This document shows, piece by piece, positions 25,899 to 34,263 of a DNA stretch of 64,000 nt. A program made the position numbers and the translations under genes. Within the stretch, counting starts at the first letter, position 1, and every line of letters starts with the position of its first letter. The stretch comes from an uncultured Alphaproteobacteria bacterium. Lineage in GTDB: Bacteria; Pseudomonadota; Alphaproteobacteria; HIMB59; GCA-002718135. Location: assembly GCA_902582755.1 (NCBI GenBank), contig CACHSZ010000003.1:62001-126000 (forward strand), read 5' to 3'. The notes under the pieces are model-generated. The model was not told where the DNA came from. It did no database searches and was given only the letters and a program-made list of their open reading frames with translations.

Positions 25899-26882
25899 AT
25901 GACTATCCTGAATTTAGTATTCATTGTTTTTTTAGGAATATTATTTTTTATAGCCTACTTTCATATCTCAAATTATATTTTAGATATTTATGGCAATAAA
26001 ACACTGAAGAGATATAATTTTGAAAATTCTATAAGAGTTATAGTTTTTATAGCCCCTGCTTTTATTGTTTTATTTATTTTTATTTTATATCCTGTGTTTG
26101 AAACTATTAGACTTAGCTTTTATGATAAATTTGGAAGAGAATTTGTAGGTTTATACAATTACAAATGGGCAGTTAATGATCCTGAATTTAGAAGGAGTAT
26201 ATTGAATAATTTAGTATGGTTACTGGTTGTACCAACATTAAGTACTTTTTTTGGATTAGTCATTGCAAACTTAGCTGATAGAATTTGGTGGGGCTCAATT
26301 GCAAAATCTATAATATTTATGCCTATGGCAATATCGTTTGTAGGAGCGGGTGTAATTTGGAAATTTATTTATGAATATAGAGGGCCTGAAAACACACAAA
26401 TTGGATTACTAAATGCAATTATTGTATCACTTGGCTATGAACCACAAGCGTGGTTAACAATACCAATGTGGAACAATTTTTTTTTAATGGCTATTATGAT
26501 TTGGATACAAACTGGATTAGCACTAGTTATTTTTAGTGCTGCATTAAGAAGTATACCTAAGGAAATGCTTGAAGCGGCAAGAATTGACGGAGCTAGTGAA
26601 TTAAAAATATTTTTTTCAATTATCATTCCTTATTTAGAGCAAACGATACTTGTTATTTGGACCTTGATAACAATAATTGTTTTAAGAATATTTGATATCA
26701 TTTTTGCCATGACTAATGGGGAATGGCAAACCGGAGTCTTAGCGAACTTAATGTACGACTGGATGTTTAGAGGTGGTGGTGACTCGGGAAGAGGAAGTGT
26801 TTTAGCTATTGTTATTATGATTGGTGTCATACCAATCTTAGCATGGAATTTATACAAACATAGGCAGGAACAAAAAATTTAA
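25899..26882 (+). CDS. aglF: Alpha-glucoside ABC importer permease (AglF-like)
   Basis: A 327-residue inner-membrane protein of the MalF-like family. An unusual extra N-terminal helix (about residues 3-27) precedes the usual six. The coupling (EAA) loop is LEAARIDGASELKIFFSIIIP near residues 224-244. It pairs with the next gene to form the channel; the stop overlaps the start of that gene (TAATG). Length is close to the roughly 330 residues of rhizobial AglF. Confidence 0.87.
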   Translation: MTILNLVFIVFLGILFFIAYFHISNYILDIYGNKTLKRYNFENSIRVIVFIAPAFIVLFIFILYPVFETIRLSFYDKFGREFVGLYNYKWAVNDPEFRRSILNNLVWLLVVPTLSTFFGLVIANLADRIWWGSIAKSIIFMPMAISFVGAGVIWKFIYEYRGPENTQIGLLNAIIVSLGYEPQAWLTIPMWNNFFLMAIMIWIQTGLALVIFSAALRSIPKEMLEAARIDGASELKIFFSIIIPYLEQTILVIWTLITIIVLRIFDIIFAMTNGEWQTGVLANLMYDWMFRGGGDSGRGSVLAIVIMIGVIPILAWNLYKHRQEQKI

Positions 26883-28021
26883 TGAAGAAATTTTCAATAT
26901 CATCTATCTTGTCTCAACTATTACTACTGTTCTTTGTTATTATATGGATCATTCCTACCTTTGGTCTTTTTATTAGCTCTTTAAGAGATAAAGATTTATT
27001 GGCTATAAGTGGATGGTGGACTTCTTTAACTACTACAGAGGTAAATGAAATTTACAGAATGTCAGGAATGGAAAGCCAGATTGAAGAAGATGGTTATTTC
27101 AAAATTAAAGGAAAGTTATTTGAAGATAATTCAGGAAAAAAAATAGAAAGTTTTGGAATTACTTCAAAAAAAATTAATGAATTTAATATTGGTGATGTCG
27201 CAATTTTTAAAGATGAAAGTGAAGTACTTCTTGATGAAGATGGAAATTATGAATGGAGATCAAGAACAGAATTTAAAAAGAAAAAAGGTAAGAGATTATT
27301 TACTACATCATTAAGCCCGCCAGCATTTACTTTTGAAAATTATAGAGAAGTTTTATTCAAAGAAGGAATTGGTAGAGCTTTTGTGAATACTATGGCAGTG
27401 GCATTACCTTCAACATTAATTCCATTAATAATATGCTCTTTCTTTGCATATTCCTTAACTTGGATGAAATTCTATGGAAGAGATACTCTTTTAGCAATAA
27501 TAATTGCTTCTCTTGTTGTTCCTCTTCAAATGTCCCTTATACCTATACTAACAATCTATAATGATTTTGGTGCATTATTTGGTGTTGCAGCTAAATCTTA
27601 TCCTGGTGTTTGGATGGCACATACTGGTTTTGGATTAGCATCAACTACTTTTCTATTAAGAAACTTTTTAAAAAGCTTACCTAATGAAATGATGGAAGCT
27701 GCTAAAGTTGACGGTGCTTCTCATTATGATATTTTTTTACGAATAATTATTCCTCTATCCATACCAGCTTTTGCTTCAATATTTATTTTACAATTTTTAT
27801 GGTGTTGGAATGATTTATTAGTTGGTTTAGTATTCTTGGATCAAGTTCCAAGTGAAATAATATTAACTGCAAAATTAAAAGAATTGCTAGGATCAAGGGG
27901 TGAAAATTGGGAAATATTAACTACTGGAGCATTTGTATCAATGACCGTTCCTTTATTTATCTTTTTTGCTCTACAAAGGTATTTTATAAGAGGATTAGTC
28001 GCAGGATCAGTTAAGGGTTAA
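26882..28021 (+). CDS. aglG: Alpha-glucoside ABC importer permease (AglG-like, with periplasmic insertion)
   Basis: A 379-residue MalG-type permease. A hydrophilic insertion of about 110 residues (about 45-150) lies between the first and second helices on the periplasmic side, then the usual five helices and the coupling loop MEAAKVDGASHYDIFLRIIIP. A long insertion at this place is known for AglG proteins (about 380 residues) and is the best reason for the agl assignment. The C-terminal GLVAGSVKG is the standard MalG ending. It is coupled to the upstream permease by a one-base overlap. Confidence 0.88.
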   Translation: MKKFSISSILSQLLLLFFVIIWIIPTFGLFISSLRDKDLLAISGWWTSLTTTEVNEIYRMSGMESQIEEDGYFKIKGKLFEDNSGKKIESFGITSKKINEFNIGDVAIFKDESEVLLDEDGNYEWRSRTEFKKKKGKRLFTTSLSPPAFTFENYREVLFKEGIGRAFVNTMAVALPSTLIPLIICSFFAYSLTWMKFYGRDTLLAIIIASLVVPLQMSLIPILTIYNDFGALFGVAAKSYPGVWMAHTGFGLASTTFLLRNFLKSLPNEMMEAAKVDGASHYDIFLRIIIPLSIPAFASIFILQFLWCWNDLLVGLVFLDQVPSEIILTAKLKELLGSRGENWEILTTGAFVSMTVPLFIFFALQRYFIRGLVAGSVKG

Positions 28022-28110
28022 TATCAAAAACTATTGATTTTTTATCTAAATTATCGTTAAATACATTATATTTGTATGATGATGTGTTCATACACTTGAA
28101 AGATCGCTCA

Positions 28111-28117
28111 AAGGAGG
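28111..28117 (+). promoter_or_regulatory. Ribosome site selecting a GTG start for the ATPase
   Basis: AAGGAGG lies 5 bases before an in-frame GTG at 28123. The longest reading starts at 28072 and would add 17 residues with no counterpart in this ATPase family, so the GTG is the likely start. Confidence 0.75.
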
Positions 28118-28122
28118 ATGAA

Positions 28123-29202
28123 GTGGCAGATATAAATATAAATACTGTTAATAAATATTTTGGAGACGTCCATGTAATTAAAGACGTATCTCTAGACATA
28201 AAAAGTCAATCATTCACAGTTCTAGTTGGTCCAAGTGGTTGTGGTAAATCAACTATGTTAAGAATGATCGCGGGACTTGAAGATATTAATTCAGGTACAA
28301 TTTCAATTGATGGTCAAGTAGTTAATGATTTACCACCAAAGCAAAGAAATATTGCAATGGTTTTTCAATCTTATGCACTATACCCTCATATGACTGTATT
28401 TGATAATATGGCTTTTGGTTTAAAATTAGAAAAAAGATCAAAAGATGAGATTAATGAAAGAGTTAATGAGGCTGCAAGAATTCTTCAAATAGAAGATTAT
28501 CTTCAAAGAAAGCCAAAACAACTTTCAGGTGGTCAAAGACAACGTGTTGCAATTGGAAGAGCAATTACAAGAAAGCCGAAAGTTTTCTTATTTGATGAAC
28601 CACTTTCAAACCTTGATGCTGCATTAAGGGTTCAAATGAGAGTTGAATTGGCGAAACTTCATAATGAACTAGAAGCAACAATGATTTATGTTACACACGA
28701 TCAGACAGAAGCAATGACTTTGGCTGATGATATTGTTGTTCTTGATACAGGTATCGTTTCACAAAAAGGATCACCATTAGAACTTTATGATAGACCAAAT
28801 AATATGTTCGTAGGTGGATTTATTGGTTCACCAAAAATGAACTTTATTTCAAGTAAGATATTAAGCAAAAGTTCTGATGCTACAGAAGTTGATATTATGG
28901 GAATGTCAAAAATATCAGTCTCTAAAATGTCAGCATCCTCCTCAGAGGGTGATTCAGTAACTCTAGGTATTAGACCTGAACACTTAGTAGTAAATGGTGA
29001 TGCAGATGGATCTTGGGAGAGTAAAGTGTTTGTTGTCGAAAAACTTGGTGACGTTACTTACCTATACCTTGAAAAAGATGGAGAGCCATTAGTTGCTGAA
29101 ACTGAAGGACATTCAGAAATTAAAGTTGGTGATACTGTAAAAGTTGGTTTTCCTGCTGGAAGATGCCAGTTATTTGACAGTTCAGGACAAGCATTTAAAT
29201 AA
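28123..29202 (+). CDS. aglK: Carbohydrate ABC importer ATP-binding protein (AglK/UgpC type)
   Basis: A 359-residue ATPase starting at GTG. Walker A GPSGCGKST, the signature LSGGQRQRVAIGRA, Walker B VFLFDEPLSNLD and the switch VTHDQTEAM are all present. They are followed by the C-terminal TOBE/OB regulatory domain of the MalK family (GIRPEHL near the C-terminal third). It powers the AglFG channel. Because MalK-type ATPases can serve several importers, it may also energise the minus-strand amino-sugar importer, which has no ATPase in its own cluster. A terminator follows. Confidence 0.93.
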   Translation: MADININTVNKYFGDVHVIKDVSLDIKSQSFTVLVGPSGCGKSTMLRMIAGLEDINSGTISIDGQVVNDLPPKQRNIAMVFQSYALYPHMTVFDNMAFGLKLEKRSKDEINERVNEAARILQIEDYLQRKPKQLSGGQRQRVAIGRAITRKPKVFLFDEPLSNLDAALRVQMRVELAKLHNELEATMIYVTHDQTEAMTLADDIVVLDTGIVSQKGSPLELYDRPNNMFVGGFIGSPKMNFISSKILSKSSDATEVDIMGMSKISVSKMSASSSEGDSVTLGIRPEHLVVNGDADGSWESKVFVVEKLGDVTYLYLEKDGEPLVAETEGHSEIKVGDTVKVGFPAGRCQLFDSSGQAFK

Positions 29203-29218
29203 TAGAATCGTATTGAAT

Positions 29219-29256
29219 ATTGCCCCTAATATAAGGGGCAATAAATCCCTTTTTTA
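29219..29256 (+). terminator. Terminator after the agl operon
   Basis: The stem ATTGCCCCT (29219-29227) pairs with AGGGGCAAT (29234-29242) across a 6-base loop. The following bases AAATCCCTTTTTT end in a T-run. Confidence 0.75.
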
Positions 29257-29281
29257 AAAATTTTTTATAAATATCATAAAT

Positions 29282-29314
29282 TTAAACTAAAATAATGATG
29301 GGCAGAGGGTTCAT
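29282..29314 (-). CDS. Candidate 10-codon ORF with perfect ribosome site
   Basis: On the minus strand an AGGAGG (GGAGG at 29326-29322) lies 7 bases before an ATG at 29314 that opens a ten-codon frame (MNPLPIIILV, then TAA). It lies 3' of glpD, inside the foldable element 29299-29363. I do not recognise the peptide. The good ribosome site is notable because few starts examined here have one, but a chance match, or a plus-strand RNA whose sequence mimics a site, is equally possible. Confidence 0.3.
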   Translation of the reverse strand: MNPLPIIILV

Positions 29315-29363
29315 ATTATTTCCTCCTATAAGAAGTATTCCTCTTATAAAACTTTTCTGCCCA
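29299..29363 (+). ncRNA. Candidate structured small RNA with exposed CCUCC
   Basis: The outer stem TGGGCAGA (29299-29306) pairs with TCTGCCCA (29356-29363). On the plus strand it can extend by three G-U pairs that would be C-A mismatches on the minus strand. An inner hairpin TATAAGA/TCTTATA (29327-29333, 29342-29348) has an 8-base loop. Between them is an unpaired stretch ending TTTCCTCC (29319-29326). A TAAAAT (29288-29293) lies 6 bases before the outer stem and could be a -10 box. No intrinsic terminator follows. The strand is uncertain; the minus-strand reading gives a short ORF. Confidence 0.4.
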
Positions 29364-29397
29364 CCAAATTTGAAAAGTTATTTAAGAGGGATACCAA

Positions 29398-30549
29398 TTA
29401 TAGTTTTTGTTTAGCAGTCCAAGTATTTTCCTTATTTATTGGAATGTGTTTATTAAGAGTTAAAAGAACATTTTCAGCTAATTTTCTATACGTCGTTAAT
29501 TTACCTCCATAGATGTTTAATAATGGTGCCTGTGAACCATCCTCATTTAAGTCGAATATATAGTCTCTAGTAACTTTTGATGCTTCTTTAAAATCTTCAA
29601 TAAGTGGTCTAATTCCAGAATAAGAATTTACTATATCATCTCTCGATATTTGTTTAATGAAATATTTATTTACTGAATTTAATAAATAATCAATTTCACT
29701 TTCATCAATTTTTGGGTTTTCTGGTGAAACAACTTCTGTTTCGGTAGTGCCAATAAGAGAATATTCATCTTTATAAGGTATGACAAAAATTATTCTGTTA
29801 TCTTCATTTTGTAAAGTGAAAGCTTTTTTCTGACTATATAGACTTTTAGTTATTATGTGACTACCTTTTACAAGTCGAATTGATTTTTTTGAATTTAATT
29901 TAATGACATTGCTTAAAACTTCATTTATCCAAGGCCCAGCAGCATTTATAAGTATTTTAGATTGAAGTATAGTATTATCATCTAAAGTTATATCCCAAGT
30001 ATTTTTATTTCGTTTTGCGTCTATTACTTTTCTATTTTGAATAATCGTAGCACCTTTTTTCTTTGCATCTTCAACATTTAACTGAACAAGTTTTTTATCA
30101 TCAACTTGTAAATCATAATATTGGAAACCAATTTTAAATTGATCTTTTAAAATATTTGGCATTTCCTTTTTAATATTTACAGTTGAAGATTTTGGTATAG
30201 TTATTTTACCACCAATATTATCGTATAAAAATAATCCTAATTTAATTAACCATTTAGGTCTTAAAGATTTTTGATAAGGTATAATAAAAGGTAATGGTGT
30301 TGTTATATTACTGGCAATTTTTTTAATTACTTCTCTTTCCTTGAGAGATTCACGCACAAGGCGAAATTCATAATTTTCAAGATACCTTAATCCACCATGT
30401 ATTAATTTTGTAGACCAGGACGAGGTTGCGGAACCAACTTTGTTTTTTTCAACTAAACAAACTTTTAAATTTCTGCCTGATGCATCTCTAACAATTCCAG
30501 CACCATTAATCCCTCCACCAATAACTAAAATATCAAAAGTTTCATTCAT
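29398..30549 (-). CDS. glpD: FAD-dependent glycerol-3-phosphate dehydrogenase, short form
   Basis: Oxidises sn-glycerol 3-phosphate to dihydroxyacetone phosphate, passing electrons to quinone at the inner membrane. The N-terminal FAD motif GGGINGAGIVRDASGR (residues 11-26), SSWSTKLIHGGLRYLE and the late YGGKLTTYRKLAE are classic GlpD. The chain is only 383 residues, whereas usual GlpD has about 500. It ends just after the WTAKQ segment, where the C-terminal helical domain (DAO_C) should begin. The DNA downstream shows no remnant in any frame that I could see, so this is a deletion of that domain or a naturally short form. No glpK or glpF is near. Confidence 0.9.
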   Translation of the reverse strand: MNETFDILVIGGGINGAGIVRDASGRNLKVCLVEKNKVGSATSSWSTKLIHGGLRYLENYEFRLVRESLKEREVIKKIASNITTPLPFIIPYQKSLRPKWLIKLGLFLYDNIGGKITIPKSSTVNIKKEMPNILKDQFKIGFQYYDLQVDDKKLVQLNVEDAKKKGATIIQNRKVIDAKRNKNTWDITLDDNTILQSKILINAAGPWINEVLSNVIKLNSKKSIRLVKGSHIITKSLYSQKKAFTLQNEDNRIIFVIPYKDEYSLIGTTETEVVSPENPKIDESEIDYLLNSVNKYFIKQISRDDIVNSYSGIRPLIEDFKEASKVTRDYIFDLNEDGSQAPLLNIYGGKLTTYRKLAENVLLTLNKHIPINKENTWTAKQKL

Positions 30550-30556
30550 GCTTAAA

Positions 30557-31147
30557 TTAAATAAATCTATTAATTTCGTGGATTATTATTTCAGGGTCAG
30601 TTAAATGTATAGTTAAAAAACCAAGTTTCTTTGCGGCCTCAATATTCTCTTTTTTATCATCAATAAACACAGTTTCCTCTGGAATTAGATTAAAACGACT
30701 TTTAGCTAACTTATATATTTCAGCATTAGGTTTAACCAATTTTTCTTTTCCAGATATTATTAGGCCATCAAATTTATTTAAGAATAGATATTTTTTATCC
30801 ATATCTTGAAATGTTTCCCAAGACCAGTTTGACAAAACATAACACTCATATTTTTTATTTTTTAAATCATCTAAAACATCAACTGAATACTGAAAGATTT
30901 TTCTAAACATTTTATGATGATTTTTATAATATAATTTAATTTTATCTTCATAATCAGGATAAGTTTTTATTAGATCAGTTTCTGCATCTTTTATAAGTCT
31001 TCCAGCATCTTGTTGGATATTCCATTCATCGTTGCAAATATTATTGAGAAAATAATCTCTTTCTTCTTTGTCTTCAATTACATCTTTATAAAAATAATGC
31101 GGGTCCCAATCAAAAAAAACGCCACCTAAATCAAAAAGAAATTTCAT
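30557..31147 (-). CDS. HAD-family hydrolase (YihX-like)
   Basis: A 196-residue haloacid-dehalogenase-like phosphatase. Motif I is FDLGGVFFDWD (residues 5-15, nucleophile Asp), motif II VLSNWSWE near 107-114, and motifs III/IV KPNAEIYKLA and FIDDKKENIEAAKKLG. The size, the small helical cap and the FDWDP segment resemble YihX-type alpha-glucose-1-phosphatases, but the substrate is not certain. It lies 7 bases upstream of glpD on the same strand and diverges from the glycerate kinase gene across 32 bases. Confidence 0.87.
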   Translation of the reverse strand: MKFLFDLGGVFFDWDPHYFYKDVIEDKEERDYFLNNICNDEWNIQQDAGRLIKDAETDLIKTYPDYEDKIKLYYKNHHKMFRKIFQYSVDVLDDLKNKKYECYVLSNWSWETFQDMDKKYLFLNKFDGLIISGKEKLVKPNAEIYKLAKSRFNLIPEETVFIDDKKENIEAAKKLGFLTIHLTDPEIIIHEINRFI

Positions 31148-31179
31148 GTATAAGTATTTTGTTTATAAATAAATATTAA

Positions 31180-32040
31180 ATGAGTGCATTAATAGACTAT
31201 ATTCAAATAGAAATACACAAAACATATAATAAAAAATATTCCAAAAAGTACATAGAAGATAAATTAATTCCAATCATAAATTATATTTGTTCTAGTAAAT
31301 CAAAAAAATTTCTATTTGGAGGCTCTCAGGGTATTGGTAAGTCATCATTTATTAATATTATCTCTAAAACTATAGAAAAATTTTATAATAAGAAAATTCT
31401 TTTGCTTAGTTTAGATAATTATTATTTATCGAGAAAACAACGATTACAATTATCAAAAAAAATACATCAATTGTTAAAAACTCGAGGTGTTCCAGGAACA
31501 CATGATATTGAAAAATTATTTAAAAATATAAAACAATTCAATAAAAGTAAATACCCTATCACAACCCCTCTATTTGATAAGTTGATTGATGATACGACTA
31601 AATCAACTAAAATAACTAAGACTAAATGTGATATTCTTTTCTTAGAAGGTTGGTGTTGTGGAAGTTCAGAAATTCCAAAAAAAATTCTTCATAAAAATAT
31701 AAATAATTTAGAAAAAATTAAAGATCCAAAATATCAATGGAGAAATTTCTATAATAATAAATTAAAATTAGAATATAAAAAATTATTTAAATTATTTGAT
31801 GAACTTATTTTTTTGAAAACATCCTCTTTTGATAATGTTTTCAAATGGCGATTAAAGCAGGAAAAAACAAATCAATCAAAAAACAAAAAATCAAAAAGAA
31901 TGACTTCAAATGAAATTAAATATTTTGTTCAACATTATGAGAAAATAACTAAATGGATGATGAAGGATCTGAATAAAAAAGCTCAGATTGTTATTAAACT
32001 TGAAAAAAATCATAAAATTTCTTCAATAAATTTTAACTAG
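31180..32040 (+). CDS. D-glycerate 3-kinase (GLYK/YggC-type P-loop kinase)
   Basis: A 286-residue P-loop kinase of the plant-type glycerate kinase family, which phosphorylates D-glycerate to 3-phosphoglycerate. The P-loop is GGSQGIGKSS (residues 47-56), followed by LLSLDNYYLSRKQR, the strongly conserved TRGVPGTHD, PLFDKLIDD and the Walker B-like LFLEGWCCG. All these match the GLYK family. The protein is unusually lysine-rich. It is isolated between minus-strand genes, and its TAG stop interlocks by four bases (CTAG, 32037-32040) with the next gene on the opposite strand. Its substrate could arise from sugar-acid degradation encoded further along the window. Confidence 0.88.
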   Translation: MSALIDYIQIEIHKTYNKKYSKKYIEDKLIPIINYICSSKSKKFLFGGSQGIGKSSFINIISKTIEKFYNKKILLLSLDNYYLSRKQRLQLSKKIHQLLKTRGVPGTHDIEKLFKNIKQFNKSKYPITTPLFDKLIDDTTKSTKITKTKCDILFLEGWCCGSSEIPKKILHKNINNLEKIKDPKYQWRNFYNNKLKLEYKKLFKLFDELIFLKTSSFDNVFKWRLKQEKTNQSKNKKSKRMTSNEIKYFVQHYEKITKWMMKDLNKKAQIVIKLEKNHKISSINFN

Positions 32041-32495
32041 AAAAAAATCCATCTTTTAACCGAATTACAATATCTTTCAAATTCATCACCAAATTTATCT
32101 TTTAAATATTTTTCCTCTTCATATATTACAAAATTATTTAACCAAAAAAATAATCCTATAGAACAAATAAAATACATAATGTTTTCAAAGGTAAGAAACA
32201 TACCAAAATGAAATAAAACAAAACATAGATAAATTGGATTTCTAGAGTAAGCATAAATTCCAGTTTTTATAATTTTATTTGTTTCAGTTTGAGGAGGTAA
32301 TTTTTCTTCATGTGCATTAAATGCATTTCTTGAGGAAAAAAATACAATTGGCATTAAAATTATAATTAATAATCCAAAAAGATTAAGAATATATAGTAGT
32401 GGATATTTAGGAAAAATAAATTCACCTAAAATATAGGAGGCTATTAAAAGATAGACTGAAATATAAAGTGGATTTCCTTTTACATCTGGCCCCAT
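32037..32495 (-). CDS. Isoprenylcysteine-methyltransferase-like membrane protein
   Basis: A 152-residue membrane protein with four hydrophobic segments and the ICMT/PEMT-like methyltransferase signature: TGIYAYSRNPIYLCFVLFHFG near residues 77-97 and the C-terminal EEKYLKDKFGDEFERYCNSVKRW. Bacterial members of this family methylate small or lipid substrates at the membrane; the substrate here is unknown. It begins immediately downstream of the HAD gene (no bases between stop and start), so the two are co-transcribed. Confidence 0.87.
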   Translation of the reverse strand: MGPDVKGNPLYISVYLLIASYILGEFIFPKYPLLYILNLFGLLIIILMPIVFFSSRNAFNAHEEKLPPQTETNKIIKTGIYAYSRNPIYLCFVLFHFGMFLTFENIMYFICSIGLFFWLNNFVIYEEEKYLKDKFGDEFERYCNSVKRWIFF

Positions 32496-33155
32496 TTAAA
32501 GCTCCTCTATTGCCTTACCTAAACTTTCATAATCACTAAATACATTCAAAGCACCATTGTCAAATAATTCATTTGTATCCCTATCTGAATGCCAATGTTT
32601 TCCTGCAGTAAGACCAAATACCCTTACTCCTGCTGCAGTTGCTGCTTTAACACCTACGCCACTATCTTCAATAATAACTGACTCTTCTCTAATTAGTGAA
32701 TTATCATTTAAAACCTTTAAGTATATATCTGGATCAGGTTTTGGTCTTTTAACCATATCGAATGAATAAACCTGATCACTTAAAAAAAGTTTATCTAACC
32801 CAACAAGCTTCAATCCATCAAGAATTCTATCCTTATTACTGTTAGATCCAATAAAGTGATTTCTATCTGATTTACTAATATAATCTTTTGCTCCATCAAC
32901 TAGTTTTAAATCCTTGGAATAAACTTCTGAAACAATATCAAATATTTCATTTGTAAATTTTTCTTTGTTTTCAATCTTATATTTAGAAGACAATAAATCT
33001 ATTACTTCGACTGTTTTTTTTCCAGCATATTTATAAAATTGCTCCTCTTTAATTGATTGATCAAATTTACTAAAATATTTGGAAAATGCCTTAGAAGCTA
33101 AGACCTCACTATCAACTATTACTCCATCAAAATCAAAAATTATATTTTTAATCAT
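32496..33155 (-). CDS. HAD-family phosphatase or phosphomutase
   Basis: A 219-residue haloacid-dehalogenase-like enzyme of the beta-phosphoglucomutase/phosphoglycolate phosphatase group. Motif I is FDFDGVIVDSE (residues 8-18) with the nucleophile and acid/base Asp pair. Motif II is FIGSNSNKDRI, the Lys region KRPKPDPDIYL, and the acidic motif IIEDSGVGVKAATAAG. It lies 4 bases downstream of the enolase-superfamily gene, at the end of the amino-sugar operon. A role in removing phosphate from a sugar phosphate of that pathway is possible but unproven. Confidence 0.9.
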   Translation of the reverse strand: MIKNIIFDFDGVIVDSEVLASKAFSKYFSKFDQSIKEEQFYKYAGKKTVEVIDLLSSKYKIENKEKFTNEIFDIVSEVYSKDLKLVDGAKDYISKSDRNHFIGSNSNKDRILDGLKLVGLDKLFLSDQVYSFDMVKRPKPDPDIYLKVLNDNSLIREESVIIEDSGVGVKAATAAGVRVFGLTAGKHWHSDRDTNELFDNGALNVFSDYESLGKAIEEL

Positions 33156-33159
33156 TATT

Positions 33160-34260
33160 TTATATTTCTGTCTTTTTATATTCTGATTTCTCTAACCAAT
33201 CAGGATTAATCTCTATACCCCAACCAGGAGTATCTTCAATTTTAACCATTCCATTAGATATTTTAAAAGGATCACCTAAAAATAAATTCTGTTGCCATGG
33301 ATAATAATCTTTACCTTCAATTGAAAATTCAAGATAGGGACCTGAATTATTTATTGCTTTTAAAAAATGCATTGTACAAATTGTTACTAAAGATAAATTA
33401 GCTGTATGTGGAGTACATATAAAACCACCCTTTTCAATAATTTTCGCAACCTTCAAAGCTTTTGTTAATCCTCCCATGTACATTACATCTGGCTGAAAAA
33501 TATTTACAATTTTTCTGTTAACCATATCTCTCCAAATTCTCAGATCACAATCTTGTTCTCCCCCAGTAACATCTATATTCAAACTATCAGTAACTTTTTT
33601 GGTTTCTTCTGGTTTCCAGTAAGGACATGGTTCTTCAAAATGAGTAACATCATTATCTTCTAAAAGTTTCCCAATTTCTATTGCTTGAACAGAGCTATAA
33701 CAACTGTTTGCGTCGACCATTTTAGTTACACTTTTATCCAGAGTAGAATTTATTGTTTTTACAATACTAGGCGTTCTTCCTTCCCATTCATCAACCCCTC
33801 TTCCACATTCAGAACCAACTCTAAATTTAAATGCATTAACACCCTTTTCATCAAAGAGTTTTTTAAATCTATTTGCTTCATCATCTGGTGTAATATCTCT
33901 TTTCATTGAAGAACCATATATTCTTAAATTTCCTGGAGATCCTCCAATCAATGAAACTACAGGCTTACCTTCGATTTTACCTTTCAAATCCCACAATGCT
34001 GTATCTAAACCAGCAATTGCACGTAAAAGATAGGATCCTGGAAATTTATGTTCTCTTTCAAAAATAAAATCTTCTAAATCATCAAAATCAAAATATTCTT
34101 TTCCTAAAACCCAAGGTGCAACTTGTTTATGAAAAATTTGAGTTGTGATATCTGCATGATAAGTTGACATTTGACCATAACCAATTGAACCATCCTCAAC
34201 TGTTATTTTTACAAAACTTACATATGGTTTTGTGAATGTTTCAAGTTTAACTATTTTCAT
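33160..34260 (-). CDS. Mandelate racemase/muconate-lactonizing enzyme family protein
   Basis: A 366-residue enolase-superfamily enzyme, most likely an acid-sugar dehydratase or an epimerase. The order is an N-terminal capping domain, then a barrel with FKFRVG (base lysine strand), MVDANSCY (first metal Asp), FEEPCPYW (second, Glu), TGGEQD (third, Glu) and the late CTPHTANL with a His base. It abstracts a proton alpha to a carboxylate; the substrate cannot be deduced. The gene lies between the GMC oxidoreductase (3 bases upstream) and the HAD gene. This suggests that an aldose is oxidised to an acid by the GMC enzyme and then dehydrated. Confidence 0.9.
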   Translation of the reverse strand: MKIVKLETFTKPYVSFVKITVEDGSIGYGQMSTYHADITTQIFHKQVAPWVLGKEYFDFDDLEDFIFEREHKFPGSYLLRAIAGLDTALWDLKGKIEGKPVVSLIGGSPGNLRIYGSSMKRDITPDDEANRFKKLFDEKGVNAFKFRVGSECGRGVDEWEGRTPSIVKTINSTLDKSVTKMVDANSCYSSVQAIEIGKLLEDNDVTHFEEPCPYWKPEETKKVTDSLNIDVTGGEQDCDLRIWRDMVNRKIVNIFQPDVMYMGGLTKALKVAKIIEKGGFICTPHTANLSLVTICTMHFLKAINNSGPYLEFSIEGKDYYPWQQNLFLGDPFKISNGMVKIEDTPGWGIEINPDWLEKSEYKKTEI

Positions 34261-34263
34261 GAA

